64,000 bases of DNA, from the NCBI RefSeq assembly GCF_017357385.1, contig NZ_CP071635.1, forward strand, positions 124,001-188,000, in the 5' to 3' direction. The stretch is from Rhizobium sp. NZLR1. Lineage in GTDB: Bacteria; Pseudomonadota; Alphaproteobacteria; Rhizobiales; Rhizobiaceae. A program made the translations under genes and the position numbers. Below are positions 15,768-24,202 of this stretch, piece after piece (the first letter of the stretch is position 1; each line of letters begins with the position of its first letter). The notes under the pieces were generated by a model, which had not been told where the DNA came from, ran no database searches, and saw nothing but the letters and a program-made list of their open reading frames with translations.

Positions 15768-16397
15768 GTGGTGCATTCTGCCAAGGAACACTATCGACAG
15801 ATCTTTAACCGGCGGACAACTGGAGAGGTCCGCACGTTGGCCCATATCAAGCGCTTCCTGGAGTGCCTCGGCGGTGACGTGGCCTTCAAGAGCGCGCTTT
15901 CGGAGAACGTCGACAACCCTCGTAGCGTAACGGCACGCTACGGGATTGAAGTCGATCCGATGCTACCGCTCTGGCATTCGAGCTACCGGAAATTCTATCG
16001 CGAGCCGGAGTGTGCGTCGTGGCCATTGGCTGTAACTTGGCGTGAGTATATGGACGAGATGGTATGCCATCGCGACATCCTGCGCGACCAAGGCAATATG
16101 TCGGTGGCCTCCCCTCGTTTCCATGCGTGGCGCGAGCGCCAAATGCGCCGCTGCGATGACGTGTTGGGCACATCGGCAGAGTCGATCACACACCCCGTCA
16201 TTGCTTTCGAGCTGAGCGAAGGCTGCACCGGGGGCTGCTGGTTTTGCGGTCTCTCGGCGGGCCAGTTCAAAGGTTATTTTGAATATAGCAAAGAGCATGC
16301 CCACCTGTGGCGCGGCGTGGCCGCGGCCGTCCCTAATTCATCGCGCAAATCTCGGTCTGGAGGATTGGCGTGGAACCGACACTCCAATGTTGATTAG
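15768..16397 (+). pseudogene. radical-SAM peptide maturase, truncated
   Basis: GTG at 15768 follows GGGAGG by 7 bases; an ATG at 15753 is possible. The N-terminal 130 residues include a helical region ('HIKRFLECLGGDVAFKSAL', '...ARYGIEVDPM') that loosely resembles a Nif11 leader fold. Then comes 'FELSEGCTGGCWFCGLSAGQ' with the CxxxCxxC iron-sulfur site. Nif11-class radical-SAM maturases are about 600 residues; this frame diverges at about residue 190 ('HLWRGV' then unrelated) and stops. The substrate would be the peptide encoded just upstream. The C-terminal two thirds have been lost; an IS5-type element lies 360 bases downstream. Confidence 0.75.
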
Positions 16398-16532
16398 CCG
16401 GAGCTGGAGTCTGGGCGCGGTTCCTCCATTTGTTGCCCGACGAGGCGCCAAGTTCGTTTTTGGCCAAGCTTAGGGAAATGCGTTTGACACGCTGCTCATG
16501 CCCAAAGTCCGCAGAATGCGTTTATGACAGCT

Positions 16533-16751
16533 TCAGCGTTCGAACCGCTCTAACATCCTCTTCAATTGCGCATTCTGCATTTGGAGCTTGCGCGCTAACT
16601 TGTCCCGGAGGAGCCTGATTTCTTCGTCGAGATTGATTGCATCGTCAGAAGCGGTGAGAGCGCTTAAAGAAGGTGGGATAACGACTGCAACCCTTTCCGC
16701 CTTCTTGCCCCGTCTGCTGCGCTTTCGCGTTGCACCTTCACGAGGCTGCAA
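16533..16751 (-). CDS. small coiled-coil protein, unknown
   Basis: 72 residues. A basic N-terminus ('ATRKRSRRGKKAERVAVV') is followed by a helical heptad region ('LDEEIRLLRDKLARKLQMQN', 'LKRMLERFER'). No known family. It ends up against the left end of the IS5-type element, so the start or promoter may have been cut. Codon pattern looks coding but evidence is modest. Confidence 0.45.
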   Translation of the reverse strand: MQPREGATRKRSRRGKKAERVAVVIPPSLSALTASDDAINLDEEIRLLRDKLARKLQMQNAQLKRMLERFER

Positions 16752-16759
16752 GGGCTTTA

Positions 16760-17600
16760 GGCTCCAAACCCAATCAAGCCATTGATCAAAATGGATCGCT
16801 GTGATTCATTATGATGACAATGGGAGTTTTGATGATGGCAGGAGAGTTCTGGCTTGATGATCAGCAGAGGGCGGTGATTGCGCCCCTACTTCCCACGAAC
16901 CAACCCGGTGCTCATCGCACTGACGACCGTCGAGTGATTAGTGGAATCATCCATGTCCTGCGATCGGGTTGCCGATGGCAGGATTGTCCCACTTGCTACG
17001 GGCCTTCAACAACCATCTACAATCGCTTCCATCGCTGGTCTGCGAAAGGAATATGGCGGCGGCTGTTTGAAGCTCTGGCGCAAACAACCGATCGGGATCT
17101 TCATATGATCGACAGCACCACCGCCAAAGCCCACCGATCAGCCGCTGGCGGAAAAGGGGGGCGGATGCCGAGGCAATCGGCCGCTCGCGAGGCGGCAGAT
17201 CGACAAAAATCCATGCTGTTGTCGATGGTTGCGGCCGTCCAATCGCGCTGCGAATAACGCCCGGGCAGCGCGGCGACGCACCCGTTGCCGTTCCGCTGCT
17301 CACGCCCTTGCCTGCGAGCCGCCTATGTGCCGCAGACACCGCTTATGACAGCGACACATTACGCGACTTCCTCACCGCCCGCGGCACGCAGCCGGTCATT
17401 CCCAACAATCCTACTCGAAAGCGCATACAGCCCTTCGACCCCATTGCCTACAAGCGCAGGAATATTATTGAACGCACCTTCTGCCGCCTGAAGGATTGGA
17501 GGCGCATCGCAACACGATACGACAAGCTCATGATCAACTTCGAGGCAACTTGCTACATCGCTGCTCTCGTCATTTGGTGGGCATGATTGAGTCTGGAGCC
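16760..17600 (+). mobile_element. IS5-family (IS427-type) insertion sequence
   Basis: Imperfect terminal inverted repeats GGCTCCAAACCCAATCA (left, from 16760) and GGCTCCAGACTCAATCA (right end, reverse strand), each flanked by TA, which fits the TA target duplication of this group. About 841 bases long with one two-part transposase gene. Confidence 0.8.
16811..17586 (+). CDS. IS5-family transposase, two frames joined by -1 frameshift
   Basis: First frame 16811-17257: 'WLDDQQRAVIAPLLPTNQPG', 'RVISGIIHVLRSGCRWQDCP', 'TIYNRFHRWSAKGIW', 'HMIDSTTAKAHRSAAGGKGG', with the first DDE aspartate in MIDST. The second frame picks up as 'DAEAIGRSRGG', 'IHAVVDGCGRPIALRITPGQ', 'ADTAYDSDTLRDFL' (second Asp), and 'NIIERTFCRLKDWRRIATRY' (Glu), ending 17586. 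The switch falls on AAAAGGGGGG at 17152-17161, the usual -1 slip site of this group, so the transposase is probably functional. Confidence 0.85.
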
Positions 17601-17698
17601 TAGTGTGGTGTGTGCGGCTGTACCGGCGTCATCGGATAAGACCGGATTAGCCGCCTCCACGGTAAGCGCGGTCCTGAGGCCACGGCCAAGGGAGGAGC

Positions 17699-17932
17699 TT
17701 AGTGCTGATTTGCGAGCTGGCGAGCAGTTAGAGCCTCTGCCTGCGCCATCGCGGCAGCCTTGGTTTTGAAGGGGCCGACATCGTTTTCTTCGGTGTCAGG
17801 TAACCACTTCGGAAGGAACCACCAGCCTCCGGGATGATAACGGGAACTGCTCCTCACTGAGCCGACATCCTTGGCGAAGAACCAGCCGGAGTCGATTCCA
17901 TCTTGCTCCCACGAGATGCTCTGCACTGTCAT
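17699..17932 (-). CDS. hypothetical 77-residue protein
   Basis: Reads as a real small protein rich in Trp and aromatic residues ('SWEQDGIDSGWFFAKDVGSV', 'GGWWFLPKWLPDT'), with an Ala-rich helix at the end ('TKAAAMAQAEALTARQLANQ'). No signal peptide. Family not recognised. It sits between the IS5-type element and an IS66 fragment. Confidence 0.5.
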   Translation of the reverse strand: MTVQSISWEQDGIDSGWFFAKDVGSVRSSSRYHPGGWWFLPKWLPDTEENDVGPFKTKAAAMAQAEALTARQLANQH

Positions 17933-17961
17933 GACATATCCAATCGCCGCCGATTTTATCG

Positions 17962-18170
17962 GAGCATTTTATCCGTGCGATATGCCCAGGGCAATAACTC
18001 GTCGATCCGACTATTGGGGTGGCCGTTGACGATCCTGGTGAGCACGTCCGCGAGATAGCCGAGCGGTTCGACATCATTGAGCTTGGCGGTCTCGATGAGC
18101 GAAGCGATGGTCGCCCAGTGTTGCCGGCGTCGGAGCCTGCAAACAATGCATTCTTGCGATTGAGAGCCAT
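17962..18170 (-). pseudogene. IS66 transposase (TnpC) C-terminal fragment
   Basis: On the minus strand the end of TnpC can be read ('ALNRKNALFAGSDAG', then in a shifted frame the SLIETAKLNDVEP / LPWAY region), matching residues near the end of the intact TnpC at 30500-32032. Frameshifted and truncated. Confidence 0.75.
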
Positions 18171-18461
18171 CCCCCGTTCATTCTGCCCATGTCGGCGATG
18201 AAGTCGAGGTTCGTTATCGCTGGCATCCGTATTTCGGCCAAAAGGTTTCCATTCGCCGCGTCGAAGAACGAGCGACAGGTCGGTTTCTGAAGGTTTTGGG
18301 GCCCTCAGTTGTGGTGGTCTCGATTTCGGGGTGGATGATTGATCCTTTGGTGTGCGGCGGCATGACCATGGGAACGGCACGCGTCGATCTTGCGGCGCTG
18401 ATCGAACTGAACTGACTGGTCTCAAGCGGTGCGAAGGCGGCACTCTTCCGGGGTGAACATG

Positions 18462-18662
18462 GAATCACTTAGGAGGAAGATGATGAGATCCCGCAACACG
18501 CTGGTGCCGGCGTCGGGCCGGCAGCTCGACCTGATATTCAAAACCCGCACGCTCGACGGACTGAGCGACAAGGATCGCAAGAAGGCGATATCAACACTGG
18601 CTTGCCTGCTGATGCAGGCGGCCGGTCTGGCCGTCGAGGAGCTCAACGATGATCAGCACTGA
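18462..18662 (+). CDS. small protein coupled to a serine recombinase
   Basis: About 66 residues from the ATG at 18462 (longer starts are possible). 'LSDKDRKKAISTLACLLMQA' and 'LAVEELNDDQH' form a helical acidic C-terminus. Its stop overlaps the recombinase ATG by 14 bases, so the two belong to one mobile unit. The function is unknown; it may be an accessory factor for the recombinase. Confidence 0.5.
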   Translation, partial: ESLRRKMMRSRNTLVPASGRQLDLIFKTRTLDGLSDKDRKKAISTLACLLMQAAGLAVEELNDDQH

Positions 18663-19246
18663 TCTGATTCCGACAGTGCTGCTTGAACGCAAGGCCGTCG
18701 TTTACGTTCGGCAGTCCACTCAGTCACAGGTGACCAATCTGGAAAGCCAGCGACGGCAGTATGATCTTGTTGACGTCGCACGACAGCGCGGCTTTCTCGA
18801 CGTTGAGGTCATCGACGATGACCTCGGACGCTCTGCCAGCGGAACGGTCCGCGCGCCCCGGCTTCGATCGTCTCGTCGCCCTGCTGTGCGCCGCCAAAGT
18901 TGGTGCCGTTTTATGCTTCGATGCCTCACGGCTCGCACGTAACGGCCGCGACTGGCACCATCTGCTCGAACTATGTGGCCTCGTTGAAGCCCGCGTCATA
19001 GATCACGATGGTGTCTACAATCCATGTCGGCCCAATGATCGTCTGCTGCTGGGGATGAAGGGCAGTATCAGCGAGTTCGAACTTGGCGTGCTGAGAGCCC
19101 GCATGCTCGATGCCGCCAGATCGAAAGCGCGCCGTGGCGAATTGCGACTTTCCGTTCCGTTCGGGCATCGGGGGGCGGGGCTTGGACTGGACCCCGATCT
19201 GCGTCTGCAAGACGCAATCCGATCTATATTCGCACGCTTCCCCTAG
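18649..19246 (+). pseudogene. large serine recombinase, frameshifted and truncated
   Basis: The catalytic domain starts well: 'KAVVYVRQSTQSQV' holds the nucleophilic Ser of resolvases, then 'ESQRRQYDLVDVARQRGF', 'DDDLGRSASG'. Near 18850 the frame slips by one base; the continuation 'RPGFDRLVALLCAAKVGAVL', 'DASRLARNGRDWHHLLELC' and 'GSISEFELGVLRARM' is in the next frame. It ends at 19246, without the recombinase/zinc-ribbon domain. Inactive. Confidence 0.8.
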
Positions 19247-19353
19247 CTTGGAAGCACGCGTCAGGTGCTGCTGTCGATGACGAAAGATCAAATCCACTTT
19301 CCGCGGCCGTCGGATGAAAGGCGCATGACCAACTTCGTCTGGACGCCGGTCCG

Positions 19354-19615
19354 TTATCGCAATGTAATCGGCATCCTCAAAAAGAGCTGGCTCGGGAAAT
19401 TTGAACAGAGCGGTAAGTGAAATTTCTGCCTATCGTCATAGCGCCAGGCCCGAAAGGACTTGTGTGAGCCGTCGTCCATTCGGATCGTCAGACGGGCTTG
19501 CGTTAATCTCGCGCGGGTACTCCCATCTTTCGAGAATTGTCGACTCGATGTTGAGGTGCTTTGCCGCATCAGCAAGGCGTGTCACGGCCTGCTGCAACAT
19601 GTTCTCCGAGCTCAT
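19354..19615 (-). pseudogene. glutamate dehydrogenase N-terminal fragment
   Basis: From ATG 19615 the minus strand reads 'MSSENMLQQAVTRLADAAKH', then after a frame slip near 19500 'IRMDDGSHKSFRAWRYDD', matching the N-terminal region of Glu/Leu/Phe/Val dehydrogenases. It stops before the catalytic lysine. A TGT-N10-ACA site lies about 75 bases upstream (19691), so this was perhaps once a NifA-controlled gene. Confidence 0.65.
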
Positions 19616-19690
19616 TGGGCTTTTCCTTATTTCTGATGATCACCGGTATTCGTAATAGATGCTGGGCGGCAGATGTTGCCGGCCGGCTTT

Positions 19691-19706
19691 TGTCGCTGAT
19701 CTGACA
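19691..19706. promoter_or_regulatory. NifA-type upstream activator sequence
   Basis: TGTCGCTGATCTGACA, perfect TGT-N10-ACA. On the minus strand its surroundings (GTCGTCACCTGTGTCAG) resemble the upstream part of the nifH-leader repeats (GTCGTCACCTTTGTCAG), so this is probably a fourth, partial member of that family, facing the glutamate dehydrogenase stub. Confidence 0.55.
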
Positions 19707-20251
19707 CAGGTGACGACAGTGTCGCACATTTGTTGTCACGCGTTTGAAGGACCACAAGCCGGCGCGGGTTCAATGCAGCAAGTGCCGTCAGATCAAGTGG
19801 CTTCGGGTTGTTCATTTGGTCATACGGTACTCGCCCAACCGATCAGAACGGCGTTGATGTAAATGATTGAGACGGAGAAAAGCCAAGACCTCGACGCGCT
19901 GCGGCAGCGTTCATGAACGGCCTTCGATTGATATTTCCAGCAAGGCTTCTCCACGCCTCTGGCAATGATCCTGGTGACGCCGCAACATCAGCTAAAACGC
20001 TTGTCCAACCTCACTAGGCGCCGCAGCGTTATTTTCTCGATCGCTGTGCTTCTGACCGCGTATTACGGTGTCGCTAGTCAGTTATCACCGGCAAACCGAA
20101 GCTCGATACACGCCGACCGCACCAGATCTTCAGTCCCCGTACTATCTCCCGGGGGCCGGCTCGTATCGCAGCTATCATGGAGTTGTCCGACCTGAAGCCT
20201 ATCGAACCGCCATCCGTTCGCGGTGGTGATCGGGCGGATTGCGACACGACA
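19707..20251. other. gap upstream of the fixA control region
   Basis: No gene recognised. Short frames only. The stretch lies between the debris zone and the fix operon. Confidence 0.4.
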
Positions 20252-20267
20252 TGTCGGCAACCCTACA
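20252..20267 (+). promoter_or_regulatory. NifA upstream activator sequence for fixA
   Basis: TGTCGGCAACCCTACA, perfect TGT-N10-ACA, about 65-80 bases upstream of the fixA -24 element. Confidence 0.75.
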
Positions 20268-20330
20268 AAACCCCTCCGCATAGCGACAACGAAACATGTG
20301 CAATCTCGAAGGCTTACCGCCGCAACCTGA

Positions 20331-20347
20331 TTGGCACGAGTAGTGCT
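20331..20347 (+). promoter_or_regulatory. sigma54 promoter of fixABCX
   Basis: TTGGCACGAGTAGTGCT: GG and GC are separated by exactly 10 bases as sigma54 requires, -24 TGGCAC is perfect and -12 is GTGCT. It ends 52 bases before the fixA ATG. Confidence 0.85.
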
Positions 20348-20399
20348 CAGAGTAAGCCGGGTCCCTAAAGCCCAAATCCGATTGGGAGCTTAAACGATT

Positions 20400-21251
20400 A
20401 TGCACATCGTGGTCTGTATCAAACAAGTGCCGGACTCTGCGCAGATACGCGTCCACCCGGTGACAAATACGATCATGCGCCAAGGCGTACCGACCATCAT
20501 TAACCCTTACGACCTGTTTGCTCTCGAAGAGGCACTACAAGTTCGTGACCGCTATGGGGGCGAGGTGACCGTTCTCACGATGGGACCGCCCATGGCTGAG
20601 CAAGCGCTACGCAAAGCCCTCACCCACGGCGCAGATCGCGCAGTGCTTCTGACCGACCGCCACTTTGCTGGATCTGACACGCTGGCGACCTCGTATGCAC
20701 TTTCTCAAGCAGTAGCGAAAATTGGCGAGAGCTATGGGGCGCCTGATATCGTCTTTACCGGAAAGCAGACAATTGACGGCGACACGGCCCAGGTCGGACC
20801 CGGAATTGCAAAGAGGCTGAACCTCCAGCAACTGACTTACGTAACGAAGATTGTCTCCATTGATCCCACGTCGCGCGAGCTCATGGTTGAACGGCACGCG
20901 GAGAGCGGCACGCAGATGCTGAAGAGCACGTTGCCATGTCTCATCACCGTGCTGGAAGGTGTCAATGCAATCCGCCGGGGCTCTCTCGATGACGCCTTCC
21001 GTGCCGCGCGAAGCCCGGTTCTTAAATGGGGGGCCGCTGACGCCGGCATTGGGGAGTTGACCAAATGCGGCCTAAGGGGATCGCCGACGGTCGTGAAGCG
21101 AGTATTCGCTCCTGGTCCTCGCGCCGAAAAAGCTATGCAAATGGACATTAACGACAAAACGTTGGCCGAGGTCGCGGCGGACACGGTCGCTGCAATTTTT
21201 GCCCGCGAGCCTGTTTTGGAACGCAAGCTCACGTCCCATGGCGATCGGTGA
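20400..21251 (+). CDS. fixA: electron transfer flavoprotein beta-type FixA
   Basis: 283 residues, ETF-beta family. 'MHIVVCIKQVPDSAQIRV' start, 'INPYDLFALEEAL' and 'FTGKQTIDGDTAQVGPGIAK' (nucleotide/flavin-binding region) are typical of FixA. With FixB it forms the flavoprotein part of the FixABCX complex, which feeds low-potential electrons to nitrogenase by electron bifurcation from NADH, with the quinone pool as the other acceptor. First gene of the operon behind a sigma54 promoter and NifA site. A dead copy of its start lies at 7529. Confidence 0.97.
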   Translation: MHIVVCIKQVPDSAQIRVHPVTNTIMRQGVPTIINPYDLFALEEALQVRDRYGGEVTVLTMGPPMAEQALRKALTHGADRAVLLTDRHFAGSDTLATSYALSQAVAKIGESYGAPDIVFTGKQTIDGDTAQVGPGIAKRLNLQQLTYVTKIVSIDPTSRELMVERHAESGTQMLKSTLPCLITVLEGVNAIRRGSLDDAFRAARSPVLKWGAADAGIGELTKCGLRGSPTVVKRVFAPGPRAEKAMQMDINDKTLAEVAADTVAAIFAREPVLERKLTSHGDR

Positions 21252-21268
21252 GCAGCGAGGAGTAGATT

Positions 21269-22405
21269 TTGGTCGCTAGAAAAAATGAAACGCCGGCAAA
21301 CGCGGTCGGCCGCGCCAGCTCAGGGAAAAAGCTGCTTAAGTGTTTCGAAGATCACCGGCACGTCTGGGTCTTCATGGAACTTGAGCGCGGCAAGGTTCAT
21401 CCCGTATCGATTGAACTCCTCGGAGAAGGCCGCAGACTAGCCGATAAGCTGGGCGTTCAACTGGCCGGGGTAATCCTCGGTTCGTCTGAAGGCGTGGGAA
21501 CCAAGCCTGCGATCGAAGAGGCCTTCGCTTACGGAGCTGATGTCGCCTATCTGGTAGAGTCGCCCCTCCTCGCCAACTATCGAAACGAACCCTTCACCAA
21601 GGCTTTGACGGATCTGGTCACTACTCACAAACCAGAAATTCTCCTTCTCGGCGCGACCACGCTCGGCCGCGACCTCGCCGGTGCTGTAGCAACGACCTTA
21701 CAAACGGGGCTTACGGCTGATTGCACCGAGCTGGATGTTGATGGAGATGGTTCACTCGCAGCGACACGGCCAACTTTCGGCGGGTCCTTGTTGTGCACGA
21801 TCTACACGCTGAACAGCCGGCCGCAAATGGCAACGGTGCGGTCCAGGGTCATGGCGACGCCGCAACGTGAGGATAAGCCAATTGGGCGCGTTATCCAGCA
21901 CGAACTCACAATGGTCGAGGAAGCGATCGTCACCAAAGTCCTCGCATTCCTCTGCAACGACGGATCTGAGCAATCCGATCTGGCCAACTCCGACATCGTG
22001 GTTGGGGGTGGACTCGGCCTCGGCGCTGCAGGAAACCTGCAATACTTGAGAAACCTTGCAACGACGATCGGCGGGGGAGTCGGGTGCTCGCGGCCACTGG
22101 TCCAAAAAGGCTGGATGCCTGCTGATCGACAAATTGGTCAGTCCGGCCATACCATTAGACCTAAGCTTTACATCGCGGCGGGAATATCTGGTGCGGTCCA
22201 GCATCGCGTTGGCGTCGAAGGAGCCGATCTGATTGTCGCCATCAACCTCGACCAGAACGCTCCGATCTTTGACTTCGCCCACATCGGCGTTGTCGCTTGC
22301 GCGCTGGAGTTCTTGCCGGCGTTGACAGAAGCTTTCGCCAGGCGAATGCCACCGCACAATTCTATCAAGGGTATGGATCGAGGAAGGCTAGATGACCAAG
22401 AGTAA
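21269..22405 (+). CDS. fixB: electron transfer flavoprotein alpha-type FixB
   Basis: 378 residues, TTG start at 21269 with GAGGAG upstream. The C-terminal FAD-binding domain is clear: '[17 protein letters not shown]', '[20 protein letters not shown]', '[20 protein letters not shown]', '[18 protein letters not shown]'. These are the ETF-alpha motifs that hold the FAD. Partner of FixA. It overlaps fixC by 14 bases. The N-terminal tail before '[14 protein letters not shown]' is a little longer than in plain ETF-alpha, as usual for FixB. Confidence 0.97.
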   Translation: MVARKNETPANAVGRASSGKKLLKCFEDHRHVWVFMELERGKVHPVSIELLGEGRRLADKLGVQLAGVILGSSEGVGTKPAIEEAFAYGADVAYLVESPLLANYRNEPFTKALTDLVTTHKPEILLLGATTLGRDLAGAVATTLQTGLTADCTELDVDGDGSLAATRPTFGGSLLCTIYTLNSRPQMATVRSRVMATPQREDKPIGRVIQHELTMVEEAIVTKVLAFLCNDGSEQSDLANSDIVVGGGLGLGAAGNLQYLRNLATTIGGGVGCSRPLVQKGWMPADRQIGQSGHTIRPKLYIAAGISGAVQHRVGVEGADLIVAINLDQNAPIFDFAHIGVVACALEFLPALTEAFARRMPPHNSIKGMDRGRLDDQE

Positions 22406-23699
22406 GTTCGACGCGATCGTCATTGGTGCCGGTATGTCCGGCAACGCCGCAGCGTACTCGATGGCTCGTCGCGGTCTAAAAGTGCTGCAGCTGGAGCGCG
22501 GAGAACATTCGGGCTCTAAGAATGTTCAGGGGGCTATATTATATGCGAACATGTTGGAGGCGATTATCCCAAACTTCCGAGATGACGCTCCCCTGGAACG
22601 GCATCTGGTCGAGCAACGATTCTGGCTAATGGATGACTCGTCGCACACGGGCGTGCACTATCGCTCTGATGACTTCAATGAACTGAAGCCAAACCGGTAT
22701 ACGATCATCCGTGCCCAGTTTGACAAATGGTTCTCATCCAAGGTGCGCGAGGCGGGCGGCACAGTCCTTTGTGAAACGACAGCGACGAAACTTGCTCGAG
22801 ATCGGAGCGGTAGTGTAATAGGCGTTTACACGGACCGAGAGGGCGGTGTGATCCTCGCGGACGTAGTCGTCCTTGCTGAGGGCGTGAACGGACTGCTTGG
22901 AACACGAGCCGGTTTACGCGATATGCCGAAGCCAGAAAATGTGGCACTCGCTGTCAAGGAAATGCATTTTATGCCGGAAGAGGTCATCGCAGAGCGCTTC
23001 GGCCTCAACGGTAGCGAAGGCTGTGTGATCGAAGCCGGCGGCACGATCTCACGCGGAATGGCCGGACTGGGCTTCCTTTATACCAACAAGGAGTCGATCT
23101 CGGTGGGGATCGGCTGCCTCGTCTCCGGTTTAGCGGAAGGCATGGAAAATCCGTACCGCCTTCTTGACGCCTTCAAGCAACATCCCTCGATCCGACCATT
23201 ACTGGCCGGATCAGAGATCAAAGAATACGCCGCGCATCTTATTCCTGAGGGGGGCTTCAAGGCAATCCCCCAGCTCTTTGGCAACGGGTGGGTCGTCGTG
23301 GGCGACGCGGCGCAACTAAACAATGCCGTGCATAGGGAGGGGTCGAACCTTGCGATGACATCCGGCCTCATGGCGGGTGAAGCGATCTTCCAGATAAAGA
23401 GCCGTGGCGGTCTGATGACGAAACGCAATCTCTCTCTCTATAAGGGCATACTGGACAAGTCGTTCGTCATGAAAGACCTGATCAAACACAAAGATCTTCC
23501 AAGCCTCCTCCACACCGACAGTAACAATTTTTTCATGACGTATCCAACGCTTATCTCTCAGGCGGCTCAAAATTTTGTGCGCGTCGACGGTGCACCTAAA
23601 ATCAACAGGGAGAAGGCTACAGCTGCCTCCTTTATCAACGCACGATCCCGTTGGGGGTTGATTAGCGACGCGGTTCGTTCCGCCGTATCTTGGCGTTAA
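22392..23699 (+). CDS. fixC: FixC flavoprotein, ETF-quinone oxidoreductase type
   Basis: 435 residues. FAD-binding '[20 protein letters not shown]' at the N-terminus, '[17 protein letters not shown]', '[12 protein letters not shown]' and '[20 protein letters not shown]' are the GxGxxG, middle and second FAD motifs of the geranylgeranyl reductase/ETF-QO group. It passes electrons from FixAB to quinone and FixX in the inner membrane face. Overlaps fixB and is followed closely by fixX. Confidence 0.97.
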   Translation: MTKSKFDAIVIGAGMSGNAAAYSMARRGLKVLQLERGEHSGSKNVQGAILYANMLEAIIPNFRDDAPLERHLVEQRFWLMDDSSHTGVHYRSDDFNELKPNRYTIIRAQFDKWFSSKVREAGGTVLCETTATKLARDRSGSVIGVYTDREGGVILADVVVLAEGVNGLLGTRAGLRDMPKPENVALAVKEMHFMPEEVIAERFGLNGSEGCVIEAGGTISRGMAGLGFLYTNKESISVGIGCLVSGLAEGMENPYRLLDAFKQHPSIRPLLAGSEIKEYAAHLIPEGGFKAIPQLFGNGWVVVGDAAQLNNAVHREGSNLAMTSGLMAGEAIFQIKSRGGLMTKRNLSLYKGILDKSFVMKDLIKHKDLPSLLHTDSNNFFMTYPTLISQAAQNFVRVDGAPKINREKATAASFINARSRWGLISDAVRSAVSWR

Positions 23700-23710
23700 A
23701 GGAAAATTCG

Positions 23711-24007
23711 ATGAAGGCGACCATCATTGAGCGCATTGAGGATAAGCTGTACCAAAACCGGTATCTCGTCGATACTGGACGCCCGCACATTACGGTGCGA
23801 CCGCATCTGTCGCCGAGCCCAAACCTCCTCGCCTTGACGCAAATCTGTCCGGCCAAATGCTACGAGGTGAACGAAATTGGTCAGGTGGCGATTGTTTCGG
23901 ATGGCTGCTTGGAATGCGGCACATGCAGAGTGTTATGCGAAGCGAGTGGCGACATAAAGTGGAATTATCCCCGGGGCGGGTTCGGGGTCCTCTTCAAATT
24001 CGGATGA
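23711..24007 (+). CDS. fixX: ferredoxin-like protein FixX
   Basis: 98 residues, the usual FixX length, from the ATG at 23711 with AAAGGA upstream; a longer frame from 23690 is less likely. Cysteines in '[10 protein letters not shown]' and '[11 protein letters not shown]' form the ferredoxin cluster site. Final electron carrier of FixABCX towards nitrogenase. Confidence 0.95.
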   Translation: MKATIIERIEDKLYQNRYLVDTGRPHITVRPHLSPSPNLLALTQICPAKCYEVNEIGQVAIVSDGCLECGTCRVLCEASGDIKWNYPRGGFGVLFKFG

Positions 24008-24085
24008 GGAGTCCCTACCTCCGCCGGGATAGCAGCGATCGATGCAGCTGCATTAGCGGCGGCGATTGAATGTGCATCCACTCAA

Positions 24086-24105
24086 CCTTTCGAAAGGCTA
24101 ATTTT
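24086..24105 (+). terminator. possible weak terminator after fixX
   Basis: CCTTTCGAAAGG is a perfect 12-base palindrome followed by CTAATTTTT. As a hairpin the loop would be very tight, so it is either a weak intrinsic terminator of fixABCX or a protein site. Read-through into nifA is likely. Confidence 0.35.
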
Positions 24106-24138
24106 TGCGCCGTCGATAACACGTATTTTTAACTTAGG

Positions 24139-24156
24139 AATATGCGTTAGCATATT
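24139..24156. promoter_or_regulatory. perfect palindrome 47 bases upstream of nifA
   Basis: AATATGC-GTTA-GCATATT: two perfect 7-base arms around 4 bases. It is neither a NifA site nor an FNR box. Its place makes it a candidate operator for local control of nifA. Confidence 0.5.
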
Positions 24157-24202
24157 TCGCGTACCAGGGTAAAAAGCAGTGCACCCTCCCCTGTTTGTAG
24201 GC

